A stretch of DNA of 64,000 nucleotides from Phenylobacterium sp. Root1290 (lineage in GTDB: Bacteria > Pseudomonadota > Alphaproteobacteria > Caulobacterales > Caulobacteraceae), in assembly GCF_001425305.1 (NCBI RefSeq), contig NZ_LMEE01000001.1, positions 756,646 through 820,645 of the forward strand. The letters are read 5' to 3'. A program made the position numbers and the translations under genes. Every line of letters begins with the position of its first letter. Within the stretch, counting starts at the first letter, position 1. Below the pieces are notes generated by a model. That model was not told the DNA's origin, did no database searches, and was given only the letters and a program-made list of their open reading frames with translations. Shown here one piece after another: positions 37,326 through 48,272 of this stretch.

Positions 37326-37461
37326 GGACGTTCTCCTAATGCTCGCGCGGGCCTTGAACGCGCCCGCGTCGTCATAGGTGAACAAGCATAACCTAGCGCG
37401 CGAGGCAAACGTGCGTTTGACGCGGCGGCAGGTTATCGCATCAAAGCTGGACGCGGGCCGT

Positions 37462-37486
37462 CCCCGCCGACCATTCATCGGCGGGG
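37462..37486 (-). terminator. hairpin after valS, weak terminator candidate
   Basis: A perfect 9-bp stem CCCCGCCGA/TCGGCGGGG with a 7-base loop lies 18 bp past the valS stop. No T-tract follows on the minus strand, so it may pause or protect the RNA 3' end and not terminate by itself. Confidence 0.4.
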
Positions 37487-37503
37487 CGGCGTAACGCTGG
37501 TGG

Positions 37504-40167
37504 CTAGACCACGGCCTCTAGCAGGCTGAGCGCGTGCTCGAGCTTGGTCTTCGCGGCCTCGGACTCGGCCAGACGCTCGCGATTCTCCTCGACCACCTCT
37601 TCCTTGGCGTTGGCGACGAAGGCCGGATTCCCAAGCTTCTTCATCACGTGGGCGATGTCCGAGGCGTGTCCCGCGATCTCCTTGGCCAGACGCGCACGTT
37701 CGGCGGTCAGGTCGATGAACTCGGCCACCGGCAGCGCCAGGGTGGCGCCGTTGACGACGAACGGGATCGCGCCTTCGGGGGCCTGATCGACGAAGGTGAC
37801 TTCGGCCACGCGCAGGGTCTGGGCGATGACCGCAGCGTTGGTGCGGAAAACCTCGCGTTGCCCCTCGCTGGCTTCGACGACCAGCAGCGGCGGGCGAGCC
37901 GAATGCGGCACGTTGAGTTCGGCCTTGACCGAGCGCCCTTCGCTGACCGCCGCAACGATGAGGCCGATCTCGGCGTCAGCGTCGGGGTCGATGAGCGTGT
38001 CGGGCAGCGTCGGCCATTGGGCGGTGATCAGCATCCCCTCGCCGCGCGGCGCGCCGAGGTCGGCCGTCTGCGCCCACAGTTCCTCGGTGAGGAACGGCAT
38101 GACCGGGTGCAGCAGCTTCAGGATCACGTCCAGCGCCCAGGCGGCGGTGGCCTGGGTCTCGGCCTTCAGCGCCTCGTCCGCGCCGTTCAGGAGCGGCTTG
38201 GAGAGCTCGACGTACCAGTCGCAGAAGGTGTTCCAGATGAAACGATAGAGGCCGTTGGCGGCCCCGTCGAAGCTGCACCCTTCCAGGGCCTTGGTGATCG
38301 AGTGGGCCGTGCGGACCGTCTCGCCGACGATCCAACGGTTCAGCACGCCCTTCACTTGGGCGGGATCGAAGCCCTCGGCGCGGGCGCAGCCGTTCACCTG
38401 GGCGAAGCGGGCGGCGTTCCAGAGCTTGGTGCCGAAGTTGCGATAGCCCTCGATGCGTTGGCGCGAGAGCTTGATGTCGCGCGCCTGGCCCGACATGGCG
38501 GTCAAGGTGAAGCGCAGGGCGTCGGCGCCGTAGTCGTCGACCAGTTCCAGGGGGTCCATGACGTTGCCCTTGGACTTGCTCATCTTCTTGCCCTCGGCGT
38601 CGCGAACCAGGGCGTTGATGAAGACGCGGTCGAAGGGAACCTCTCCCATGAAGTGGATGCCCATCATCATCATCCGGGCGACCCAGAAGAAGATGATGTC
38701 GAAGCCGGTGATCAGGGTGCTGGTCGGATAGAACCGCTCCAGGTCGCTGGTCTTCTCGGGCCAGCCCATGGTCGAGAACGGCCACAGGCCGGACGAGAAC
38801 CAGGTGTCGAGCACGTCGTCGTCCTGCCGCAGCGGCTGGTCGTGGCCGTAATGCTCGCGGGCGAGCGCCTTGGCGCCCTCCTCCGTCTCGGCGACGAAGA
38901 TCTTGCCGTCCGGGCCGTACCAGGCCGGGATGCGATGTCCCCACCAGAGCTGGCGCGAGATGCACCACGGCTCGATGTTCCGCATCCACTCGAAGTAGGT
39001 CTTCTCCCAGTGACGGGGCTCAAAGACCGTGCGGCCTTCCTCGACCGCCTTGATCGCGGGCTGCGCCAGGACCTTGGCGTCGACGTACCACTGGTCCGTC
39101 AGGTAGGGCTCGATGACCACGCCGGAACGGTCGCCGTGCGGGACGGCGTGGCGGGTCTTCTCGATCTCACGCAGCAGGCCCAGTTCCTCGAAGGCGGCGA
39201 CCACCTTCTTGCGGGCCGCGAAGCGGTCCAGGCCGCGATATTCGGCCGGAGCGTTCTCGTTGATCTTCGCATCTTCGGTGAAGATGTTGATCATCGGCAG
39301 GTTGTTGCGCTTGCCGACCTGATAGTCGTTGAAGTCGTGCGCCGGGGTGATCTTCACCGCGCCCGAACCCTTTTCAGGGTCGGCATACTCGTCGGCGATG
39401 ATCGGGACCGGACGGTTCACGATCGGCAGGCGGACGGCGCGGCCGATCAGGCCCTTGTAGCGCTCGTCGGTCGGATGCACCGCGACGGCGGTGTCGCCCA
39501 GCATCGTCTCGGGACGCGTGGTGGCCACGACGATCTCGCCGCTGCCGTCCTCGAGCGGATAGGCGAAGTGATAGAAGGCGCCGTCGACTTCCTTCTGCTC
39601 GACCTCGATGTCCGAGATCGCGGTCTGGAAGTGGGGATCCCAGTTCACCAGGCGCTTGTCGCGGTAGATCAGCCCCTGCTTGTGCAGGGTCACGAAGACC
39701 TTGCGGACCGCCGCCGACAGCCCCTCGTCCAGGGTGAAGCGCTCACGGCTCCAGTCGCAGGACGCGCCCAGTCGACGCAGCTGGTTGGTGATGGTCCCGC
39801 CGCTCTCGGCCTTCCATTCCCAGACCTTGGCGATGAATTCGTCGCGGCCCATGTCGCGGCGGCCGATGTTGCCGGCCGCGGCAAGTTGGCGCTCGACCAC
39901 CATCTGGGTCGCGATGCCGGCGTGGTCGGTGCCCGGCAGCCACAGGGCCGCCTTGCCCCGCATCCGTTCGAACCGCGTCAGCACGTCCTGCAGGGTGTTG
40001 TTCAGCGCGTGGCCGATGTGCAGCGAGCCGGTGACGTTAGGCGGCGGAATGACGATCGAGAACGGCTCGGCAGCCGGGTCGGCGCTGGGCGCAAACGCGC
40101 CGGAGCCCTCCCACATGGCGTAGAGGCGCTGTTCGGCGGTCTTGGGGTCGAAGTTTTTTTCAAGCAT
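37504..40167 (-). CDS. valS: valine--tRNA ligase
   Basis: An 887-residue class I synthetase charging tRNA-Val and editing misactivated threonine. The HIGH signature is [14 protein letters not shown], the KMSKS loop is [13 protein letters not shown], and the editing domain ([19 protein letters not shown]) lies between. The C-terminal coiled-coil arm that contacts tRNA is visible in the last 70 residues. I chose ATG 40167 because family members begin MLEKxFDP. ATG 40185 would add MYAAPQ, and neither has a good Shine-Dalgarno. Confidence 0.97.
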   Translation of the reverse strand: MLEKNFDPKTAEQRLYAMWEGSGAFAPSADPAAEPFSIVIPPPNVTGSLHIGHALNNTLQDVLTRFERMRGKAALWLPGTDHAGIATQMVVERQLAAAGNIGRRDMGRDEFIAKVWEWKAESGGTITNQLRRLGASCDWSRERFTLDEGLSAAVRKVFVTLHKQGLIYRDKRLVNWDPHFQTAISDIEVEQKEVDGAFYHFAYPLEDGSGEIVVATTRPETMLGDTAVAVHPTDERYKGLIGRAVRLPIVNRPVPIIADEYADPEKGSGAVKITPAHDFNDYQVGKRNNLPMINIFTEDAKINENAPAEYRGLDRFAARKKVVAAFEELGLLREIEKTRHAVPHGDRSGVVIEPYLTDQWYVDAKVLAQPAIKAVEEGRTVFEPRHWEKTYFEWMRNIEPWCISRQLWWGHRIPAWYGPDGKIFVAETEEGAKALAREHYGHDQPLRQDDDVLDTWFSSGLWPFSTMGWPEKTSDLERFYPTSTLITGFDIIFFWVARMMMMGIHFMGEVPFDRVFINALVRDAEGKKMSKSKGNVMDPLELVDDYGADALRFTLTAMSGQARDIKLSRQRIEGYRNFGTKLWNAARFAQVNGCARAEGFDPAQVKGVLNRWIVGETVRTAHSITKALEGCSFDGAANGLYRFIWNTFCDWYVELSKPLLNGADEALKAETQATAAWALDVILKLLHPVMPFLTEELWAQTADLGAPRGEGMLITAQWPTLPDTLIDPDADAEIGLIVAAVSEGRSVKAELNVPHSARPPLLVVEASEGQREVFRTNAAVIAQTLRVAEVTFVDQAPEGAIPFVVNGATLALPVAEFIDLTAERARLAKEIAGHASDIAHVMKKLGNPAFVANAKEEVVEENRERLAESEAAKTKLEHALSLLEAVV

Positions 40168-40224
40168 TTGGGGCGCTGCATACATTTTCGATCATCGGCG
40201 TGGAAGCGCGATGACATGGGAATC

Positions 40225-40316
40225 CGCTCATCCCCGCGTGAGCGGGGATCCAAGCGGACACGCAAGCAATCGAAAGTGCAGACCCAGCTTGGGTCCCGGA
40301 CAGGCCGGGGTGAGCG
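40225..40316. repeat. REPIN-like palindromic repeat element between valS and popZ
   Basis: About 92 bp bounded by inverted ends (CGCTCATCCCCG at 40225-40236; CGGGGTGAGCG at 40306-40316). Inside are ATCCCCGC-GTGA-GCGGGGAT (40230-40249), GACCCA-GCT-TGGGTC (40281-40295) and CCCGG-N5-CCGGG (40295-40309). Two hairpin-forming ends in inverted orientation are the layout of dispersed REP doublets. Similar CCCCGC-type intergenic repeats are common in this order, as I recall. Confidence 0.6.
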
Positions 40317-40331
40317 ATGCTCGTGTGGGGC

Positions 40332-40880
40332 CTAGCGTACTCGGCCGCGCGCGATCCGCTCGACTTCCTTGTCGACGGTCTGCTGGACGATGGCCGGAAG
40401 ATTGTCGTCCAGCCACTGCTTCAGCAGCGGACGGAGCAGTTCGCGAACCACATCCTCCAGCGTGCGGCCCTCAGCCGGCATCTGGATGGCTGCGGAAAGC
40501 TGGCCGAAGGCGGAAGCCGCGGCGCTCGCGGCGACTGCGCCCACCAGGCCATCGCCAACTTCAATCGCCGGCGCGATCGGCGGCGGGGGCGGCGGCTCGA
40601 CATAGACCGGCGGCTCGGGCTCTTCGCTCACCGACGGCGTATAGACGTCCAGATCGCCGACCGACTCGACCCGCTCGGTCAGTTCCAGCGCGCCGTCGTC
40701 GTCTTCCTCGATCGGCTCAGGCTCGGGCTCGAAGACCGGGGCGGCGGCTTCCACCGGCTCGGGCTCAGGCTCGGGCGCAGGAGCCGCAGCATCCGCCGGC
40801 GCGTCATCTTCGGAGATGATCCGCCGAATGGAGGCCAGGATCTCCTCCATCGTCGGTTCTTGCGAGGTCTGTTCAGACAT
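40332..40880 (-). CDS. popZ: polar organizing protein Z
   Basis: A 182-residue PopZ, which self-assembles into a polar network that anchors chromosome centromeres via ParB and gathers cell-cycle kinases. The conserved N-terminal helix EPTMEEILASIRRIISEDDA binds client proteins. The middle is a Pro/Glu-rich disordered acidic linker (about 27-110). The C-terminal helices GRTLEDVVRELLRPLLKQWL and DNLPAIVQQTVDKEVERI drive oligomerisation. The gene neighbourhood (tolC, pcm-like, valS) is the Caulobacter one. The linker resembles that of C. crescentus in composition and differs in sequence. Confidence 0.95.
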   Translation of the reverse strand: MSEQTSQEPTMEEILASIRRIISEDDAPADAAAPAPEPEPEPVEAAAPVFEPEPEPIEEDDDGALELTERVESVGDLDVYTPSVSEEPEPPVYVEPPPPPPIAPAIEVGDGLVGAVAASAAASAFGQLSAAIQMPAEGRTLEDVVRELLRPLLKQWLDDNLPAIVQQTVDKEVERIARGRVR

Positions 40881-40910
40881 ATCGGGGCCGCCGGTGGTGC
40901 GAGAGAGAAT

Positions 40911-40936
40911 CCGTCACGCCAAGCTTGGCGTGACGG
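40911..40936. promoter_or_regulatory. 26-bp perfect palindrome upstream of popZ
   Basis: The arm CCGTCACGCCAAG (40911-40923) is followed immediately by its exact complement with no spacer. It lies 31-56 bp before the popZ start and 78 bp past the tolC stop. No T-tract follows in either direction, so a pure terminator is unlikely. It is a candidate operator or processing site. Confidence 0.5.
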
Positions 40937-41014
40937 TGTGATCCTGCAATTTCCGCCAGAAGGCGCAAGCGCCTAATCGCCTCTCAGGCGAACGGCGCCC
41001 GAAAATCTTTAACC

Positions 41015-42520
41015 CTATTTCGGGGCGGCGGGCGGCTGAGCGGTGGTCGGCTTCTCGACAGTCTTGGGGGTGAAAACCCCGTCCACGATCGCGATCGGCT
41101 CTTCCCACGGCACCCAGCCCCAGGTGATGCGGTTCTTGTTGAAGTTGGTGGTCGGATCGTAGCGGGTGACGCCGGCGTCGAGCATCGGCGCTTCCAGGCG
41201 GCCCATCTGCGCGAGGACCAGCGAGGTGGCGACGAACTCGTCGCGGCGCGCGCTGACCTGAGACAGTTCGGCGTTCCGCAGTTCCTGCTCGGCGTTCAAC
41301 ACGTCGAGGGTCGTACGCAGGCCGACCTGTTGCTCTTGCTTGGTGCCTTCGGCGGCGATTCGAGCCGCCTTCACCTGCTGCTCGGTGGAGGTGATGTTGG
41401 CGCGGCTGGCCAGATGCTGGTTCCACGACTGAGTAAGGCCTTGCATCACCGCGCGGCGCGCGACTTCGACGCCGATACGGTCGGCGTTGTTGCGCTCCAT
41501 CGAGGCGCGGACGCGCGACGAAACCAGGCCGCCAGTGAACAGCGGCACCGTCAGTGTGGCCCCTGCCCGCACGGCGCGCGATGAATCAGAGCCGGACCAG
41601 GGATCGGCTTGGCCGCTGTAGCCCACCGACCCGGTGAGGCCGAGGTTCGGCATGCGCTCGGCCCTGGCCGCGGCCAAACGCGCGCGGCTGGCTTGCTCGG
41701 CGTACTGCGCCTGCCGGATCTGCGGATTGTTGATCTCGGCCGCTTCGTAGGCCTGGGCGACGTCCGCCGGCAGCAGATCGGCCAGCGGCGGCTCGGCGGC
41801 GAGGTCGCCCGGGTTCTGGCCCACCACCGCGGCGTAGACGGCGCGGCTGGAGGCCAACTGCGCCTGCGCCTGGGAAAGTTGGGCGTCGGCCGCGGCCAAA
41901 CGGGCCTCAGACTGGGCGACGTCGGTGCGGGTGATCTCACCCACGTCGAATCGCGCCTTGGACTCGTCGAGCTGGCGCTGGAGGACGCGGACGTTCTCTT
42001 CGCGGATGCGCAGCCCTTCCTGGTCGCGCCGCGTGTCGGCGTAGGCCTGGATAACAGACTGCACCACCGACGCTTCGGTGCGGCGCAGTTGCTCGCGCCC
42101 AGACAGGATATCGGCCTCGGCGGCGTTCACGGCGGCGGCGACGCGGCCGCCCGTATAGAGCGGCTGGCTCAGTTGCAGGGTCGCGGTGGCGCTGTTGTCG
42201 TCGCGGCGGCCGGCGACCAGCGTGTCGCGCACGCCATCGCCGTTGGTGTCGACGAAGTCGCCCTGGCCGGGGGTGCGGAGATCGGCGTAGGCCACGCCGC
42301 CAGTGATAGAAGCCTGCGGGCGATAGCCGGACCGCGCCTGCACCCAGTTCTCGTCGAGGGCCCGCTGCGTGGCGCGCTGCGCCTGCAAGGTCGGGTTGGA
42401 ATCGTAAGCGAGTGCGATAGCCTCGGCCAGGGTTTCGGCGGACGCCGGCGACGCGATCGCGAGCGCAAGTCCTGCGCTGTAGACCGCGGCCAACAAACCT
42501 CCGCGACGACTATTGAACAT
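41015..42520 (-). CDS. tolC: TolC family outer membrane efflux/secretion protein
   Basis: A 501-residue outer membrane channel of the TolC type, the exit duct for type I secretion and RND/MFS efflux. A signal peptide (cleaved ASA-E, residue 28) is followed by two repeats of coiled-coil plus beta-strands, e.g. AIALAYDSNPTLQAQRATQRALDEN (split here at the repeat) and LNAEQELRNAELSQVSARRDE. An extension after 440 is typical of alphaproteobacterial forms. Its place next to popZ matches a Caulobacter TolC homologue (as I recall, RsaFb, used for S-layer export). Confidence 0.93.
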   Translation of the reverse strand: MFNSRRGGLLAAVYSAGLALAIASPASAETLAEAIALAYDSNPTLQAQRATQRALDENWVQARSGYRPQASITGGVAYADLRTPGQGDFVDTNGDGVRDTLVAGRRDDNSATATLQLSQPLYTGGRVAAAVNAAEADILSGREQLRRTEASVVQSVIQAYADTRRDQEGLRIREENVRVLQRQLDESKARFDVGEITRTDVAQSEARLAAADAQLSQAQAQLASSRAVYAAVVGQNPGDLAAEPPLADLLPADVAQAYEAAEINNPQIRQAQYAEQASRARLAAARAERMPNLGLTGSVGYSGQADPWSGSDSSRAVRAGATLTVPLFTGGLVSSRVRASMERNNADRIGVEVARRAVMQGLTQSWNQHLASRANITSTEQQVKAARIAAEGTKQEQQVGLRTTLDVLNAEQELRNAELSQVSARRDEFVATSLVLAQMGRLEAPMLDAGVTRYDPTTNFNKNRITWGWVPWEEPIAIVDGVFTPKTVEKPTTAQPPAAPK

Positions 42521-42667
42521 GGTTATCCCCGAAACGGCGTAGTGAGACCGGGTCCTATATGACCGGCTATTCAGCGCCGGACTAGTGGGCGCGACCTTAA
42601 GCTTTTTTCACCCCAAGGTTTCGGACATGTTTCACGTGCGCCATCTGCACGCGAGGATAGCCTCGAC

Positions 42668-43240
42668 CTAGAACGCAAAGCCCGCCTTAGGCTCGAAGCC
42701 AGGCAGAACAGGAGCCATGGCGTCGAACAGCGTCCGCCGACCAAAGCCGTCGTCGCCGCGGACATAGTAAACAGCTTGGCCGGTGGGTCCGTTCCGTTCG
42801 ATGACCAGAAGCCGGCCGCCGGGGGCCAGGGCGTCGAGCCAAGTCGTAGGGGCCTGGCTCACCGCGCCTTCGACCACGATCAGGTCGAACTGACCGCCGG
42901 GAGGCGCCTTCAGGTCGTCGGCGTCGAAGCGTGTCACGTTCAGACCAATGGCTTCCAGAACCGCTGCTGCGTACGGCGCGGCGATGGCCAGGACGCGCTC
43001 GCCCTCCACCGGCTTGGCCGCCTGGAGCATCTTGGACACTTCCCGCGGACGCAGCAGGTAGCGGCCCGGCGCGTATTCAGCGTCGACGTCGGCATAGGCC
43101 TGAAAGGCCTTGTCGGCCGGGATCAGGGACTCCCGCGGAAAGGCGCGCATGACGTCGTGCAAGCGCACGTCGGTCACGTCGTTGGTGCGAACTTGGCTCT
43201 CGACCATGTTGAGCCGGGCGGCGGCGAAATCGGCGGCCAT
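42668..43240 (-). CDS. protein-L-isoaspartate O-methyltransferase family protein, degenerate SAM motif
   Basis: A 190-residue PIMT-like protein. The N-terminus (ARLNMVESQVRTNDVTD, AFPRESLIPADK, YAPGRYLLRPREVSKMLQA) is clearly of this family. However, the glycine-rich SAM loop expected after VLxIGxGxG reads VLAIAAPYAAAVL, with no glycine. The C-terminal strand FDLIVVEGAV is retained. Repair of isoaspartyl residues is therefore doubtful, and a regulatory or structural role is possible. GAGGAATC precedes the ATG. It lies upstream of tolC on the same strand. Confidence 0.85.
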   Translation of the reverse strand: MAADFAAARLNMVESQVRTNDVTDVRLHDVMRAFPRESLIPADKAFQAYADVDAEYAPGRYLLRPREVSKMLQAAKPVEGERVLAIAAPYAAAVLEAIGLNVTRFDADDLKAPPGGQFDLIVVEGAVSQAPTTWLDALAPGGRLLVIERNGPTGQAVYYVRGDDGFGRRTLFDAMAPVLPGFEPKAGFAF

Positions 43241-43388
43241 GATTCCTCGACGGGGGCAGACGCGGGATACGAAACTAGGCGCGCTTATAGGTCCGCCCCC
43301 GACATGAAGGCAATCGGGCCATGAGAGAGGATTGCAGCGAGCGGTCGGTTCTGTTAGCGATCCGCCCTCCCCGGCTCCGGCCGGCGGC

Positions 43389-43462
43389 GGCCTGATGGCG
43401 GAGTGGTGACGCAGCGGACTGCAAATCCGTGCACCCGAGTTCGATTCTCGGTCAGGCCTCCA
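43389..43462 (+). tRNA. tRNA-Cys (GCA)
   Basis: A 74-base cloverleaf: acceptor stem GGCCTGA/TCAGGCC, discriminator T and encoded CCA (43460-43462), anticodon GCA at 43421-43423 in loop CTGCAAA, and T-arm CCGAGTTCGATTCTCGG. No integrase or attachment repeat is seen beside it. Confidence 0.95.
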
Positions 43463-43603
43463 AATTTTCCAGATAGTTAGCGATGTGGCGAGCCAGCCGG
43501 CTCGCTACCCGAGCCGTTGCGCAGCGCGGCCCGCGATGGCGATTGCGCGCAATGCGGCCTGAGTCATTCGCCCTCCGGCCGCCGCGCCGTGCTACCCTGG
43601 ACC

Positions 43604-43912
43604 ATGGAAGAAAAGCGAAGAAACGATCTGGCCGCGGACCGCGCGGAAAAGTACGCGCCGCGCCCAACCGGGGGCGCCGTGATGGCCGGGGCGACGGGCG
43701 CCGGACTGCTGCTCGCCGCCGATGCGGTCATCGGCGGCTTCTACGGCTGGCGCCTGCGAGACCACCTTTTGCTGCTCGCCATCCTGATGGGCTGCGGTTT
43801 CCTGCTCGGCCTGTTTGTCTTCCTGCGGCTGAACCGGCTCAATCGCCGCGCGCGCCACGCCGAACGCAGGCAGATCGACCTCGATGCGCAGAACGACCGC
43901 TCTGCGAGCTAG
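43604..43912 (+). CDS. small two-helix membrane protein, AtpZ/AtpI-like layout
   Basis: A 102-residue protein with a basic N-terminus (MEEKRRNDLAADR) and two transmembrane helices (about 25-47 and 52-74), followed by a basic and Gln/Asp tail. The glycine-spaced first helix (GGAVMAGATGAGLLLAADAV) and the Gly/Leu-rich second resemble AtpI/AtpZ-type proteins that accompany ATP synthase genes. No ATP synthase gene is nearby, so this is a topological likeness only. The weak Shine-Dalgarno leaves the start uncertain. Confidence 0.5.
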   Translation: MEEKRRNDLAADRAEKYAPRPTGGAVMAGATGAGLLLAADAVIGGFYGWRLRDHLLLLAILMGCGFLLGLFVFLRLNRLNRRARHAERRQIDLDAQNDRSAS

Positions 43913-43933
43913 ATCAATGGAAGAATCAGGGGC

Positions 43934-44635
43934 CTAGCCGCCCTCCCGATTTCGCCCCAGCAGCGGCGTCGCCAGCGTGATCGCGGCCAGCAGTTCGGCG
44001 GCCTTGAAGGGCTTGCCAAGGAAGCCGACCGCCAGCTCCTGAGTCACCAGATGCTCGTTGTGGCTCCCGGAAATGAACAGCGCCGGGGTCCCCCAGCGCT
44101 CGAAGAGAACCCGAGCAAGCTCAGCGCCGCTCGACTGCTCAGCCAGCTCTACGTCGATGATCGCCAGGTCGATGGCGTGCAGCGCCGCCTGGCTGATCGC
44201 CACCTCGGCGCCGATGGCGTGCGCCACGACGCGGTGCCCGGCCTCGGTCAGCGCCTCGACCATCGCCGGTCCCAGATCGGGGTCGTCTTCGACCACGAGC
44301 AGCGAAAGCGGCTCCTGGCGGCGCTTGAACTCATCGTGCCGGCGGCCGGTCGATGGGAGGTAGACCTTCGGCGCCAGGCCGATGGGCGCGGTTGACGCCA
44401 GGCGCTCGGCTTCGGCGCCGAACTCCCGGGCGATGAGCGGGCGCACCCTGCGCCAGATTTCCGGCGCGTCGGCCTCGCCCACGTCCAGATCGAGGATCCG
44501 CGCATAGGCGGCGAGTTCACCGCGCACGCGCTCCGAGGCCATGGGCGCTTCGGGTTCGAGCAAGCCATCATAGGCCCGGCAGAGATCCAGGTAGGCCTGC
44601 TCGCGGACCACCGCGATTCCCGTGTCCATCGTCAT
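43934..44635 (-). CDS. response regulator with unknown N-terminal domain and C-terminal receiver
   Basis: A 233-residue protein in which the CheY-like receiver occupies the C-terminal half (110-233): acidic pair ED at 116-118, phospho-acceptor Asp161 in IIDVEL, Ser in LFISGS and Lys208 in LGKPF. The N-terminal 100 residues are helical and match no domain I know. There is no DNA-binding output. It may act through protein contacts, as PhyR-type regulators do, but the N-terminus does not read as an ECF-sigma mimic to me. ATG 44635 has GGGAG upstream. It is divergent from the catalase gene. Confidence 0.8.
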   Translation of the reverse strand: MTMDTGIAVVREQAYLDLCRAYDGLLEPEAPMASERVRGELAAYARILDLDVGEADAPEIWRRVRPLIAREFGAEAERLASTAPIGLAPKVYLPSTGRRHDEFKRRQEPLSLLVVEDDPDLGPAMVEALTEAGHRVVAHAIGAEVAISQAALHAIDLAIIDVELAEQSSGAELARVLFERWGTPALFISGSHNEHLVTQELAVGFLGKPFKAAELLAAITLATPLLGRNREGG

Positions 44636-44849
44636 AGTTCTACTCCCGTCTTTGCCCCCGCCTCGAATGTCTATCGAGGGAGCCGCGTATGACCCGCGCG
44701 CTCCGGCAACCGAACTCACAAGCCCGACAGGACCGATCACTTTGGCGTAAGCGCCAGCGTACCGGCGCTATCTGGAGCCTCCAGGCGACCATTTCGGCAG
44801 GCCCGCGTTGGAGAGTGCACACCCCTCTCCCCGAAAGCAGGAGCGCACC

Positions 44850-46943
<2,094 letters not shown>

Positions 46944-46958
46944 GGAGACGGTCGGAGG

Positions 46959-46990
46959 GCCTGCGCGGTCAAGAAACCGCGCAGGCTTAC
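46959..46990 (+). terminator. hairpin terminator candidate after katE
   Basis: A perfect 11-bp stem GCCTGCGCGGT/ACCGCGCAGGC with loop CAAGAA lies 15 bp past the katE stop. Only two T residues follow, so efficiency is uncertain. Confidence 0.5.
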
Positions 46991-47055
46991 GCGACGGGCG
47001 CCTTGCGGCGCGAGCCCCAGCCAATAGTTTGTCCGCAACGAGCGGAGGAATGGAC

Positions 47056-48267
47056 ATGGCGGATTTCGGAAGCGACCTGGGACTCGAGGACTTCCGTGCG
47101 CAAGCCCGCGCCTGGCTGGAGGAAAACTTCCCCGCCTCGCTGCGCGGCAAGCCGGGAATCGCCTCCGCGCTCATGGAAGGCGAGCCGCCGCAGGGCGACG
47201 TCCTGCTGTGGATGAACCGCATGGGCGAAAAAGGCTGGGGCACCCCGACCTGGCCCGCCGAATACGGCGGCGGCGGCCTCAGCGGCCAGCAGGCGCGCGT
47301 CCTGCAGCAGGAGATGGCCAGGATCGGCGCCTTCAACCCGCTGACCTTCGGCATGGGCGTGACGATGATCGGCCCGACGATCCTCGACTACGGGACCGAA
47401 GAGCAGAAGCGCAAACACATCCCGCCGATCGTTCGCGGCGAGGTCCGCTGGTGCGTCGGCTATTCCGAGCCGAACGCCGGGTCCGACCTGGCCTCGCTGC
47501 AGACCAAGGCCGTCGATGCGGGCGACCACTGGGTGATCACGGGCCAGAAGACCTGGACCTCCGGCGCGCAATACTCGCACTGGTGCGGCTGCCTGGTGCG
47601 GACCGACTCCAAGGCCAAGAAGCATGACGGCATCACCTTCATGCTGATCGACATGAAGCAGGATGCGATCGACACGCGGCCCATCGCGCTGATCGCCGGC
47701 GCCTCGCCGTTCTGCGAGACCTTCTTCAACGACGCCCGCGCCGAGAAGAACGCCGTGCTCGGCGAGTTGAACGTCGGCTGGACTGTCGGCAAGCGGCTGC
47801 TGCAGCACGAGCGAGCGAGCCAGACCGGGGCCGCCAACGGCCCACGCTCGACGCCGATGCATGAGATCGCCAAGCGCTATGTCGAGGTCGACGCCGATGG
47901 CCGCATCGCCGACACCGACTTGCGCACCCGCTTGACGCATCACCTGATGGACGCCCAGATCCATCGCCTGACGCTGGCCCGCGTCGCGGCCGAGTCCAAG
48001 GGCGCATCGGGCGCGACCAACGCCGCCTCGGTGCTGAAGAACTCGGCCACCAACGTCGCCCAGACCCGCGCCGAGCTGACGCTGGAGATCATGGGACACC
48101 AGGGCCTGGGCTGGGAGGGCGAGGCCTTCACCAAGGACGAGATCGAGAGCGTGCGCAGTTGGCTCGGCGGCAAGGCCATGTCGATCTACGGCGGCTCGGC
48201 CGAGATCCAGAACAACATCATCTCGAAGCGCATTCTCGGCCTGCCCGACAACACGCAGTCGACCTGA
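47056..48267 (+). CDS. acyl-CoA dehydrogenase family protein
   Basis: A 403-residue flavoprotein oxidising an acyl-CoA to its enoyl form and passing electrons to ETF (the ETF-QO gene is in this window). Marks are WPAEYGGGGLSGQQ, VGYSEPNAGSDLASLQT (substrate/FAD), HWVITGQKTWTSGAQ, and the C-terminal KAMSIYGGSAEIQNNIISKR where FAD is bound. The catalytic Glu position depends on subfamily and is not assigned. ATG 47056 is chosen because GGAGG stands 7 bases before it. ATG 47050 is too close. Confidence 0.94.
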   Translation: MADFGSDLGLEDFRAQARAWLEENFPASLRGKPGIASALMEGEPPQGDVLLWMNRMGEKGWGTPTWPAEYGGGGLSGQQARVLQQEMARIGAFNPLTFGMGVTMIGPTILDYGTEEQKRKHIPPIVRGEVRWCVGYSEPNAGSDLASLQTKAVDAGDHWVITGQKTWTSGAQYSHWCGCLVRTDSKAKKHDGITFMLIDMKQDAIDTRPIALIAGASPFCETFFNDARAEKNAVLGELNVGWTVGKRLLQHERASQTGAANGPRSTPMHEIAKRYVEVDADGRIADTDLRTRLTHHLMDAQIHRLTLARVAAESKGASGATNAASVLKNSATNVAQTRAELTLEIMGHQGLGWEGEAFTKDEIESVRSWLGGKAMSIYGGSAEIQNNIISKRILGLPDNTQST

Positions 48268-48272
48268 CGAGG

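Noticed and set aside
37534..40335. Very long open frame (933 codons) antisense to valS
   Set aside because: It mirrors a certain housekeeping gene. GC-rich third positions keep the opposite frame open, and its translation is low-complexity with no domain.
40880..41014. CtrA box (TTAA-N7-TTAA) controlling popZ
   Set aside because: No correctly spaced pair of TTAA half-sites is present in the popZ upstream region.
43389..43462. tRNA-Cys as an integration site of a mobile element
   Set aside because: No integrase, no repeated tRNA 3' end and no composition shift next to it.
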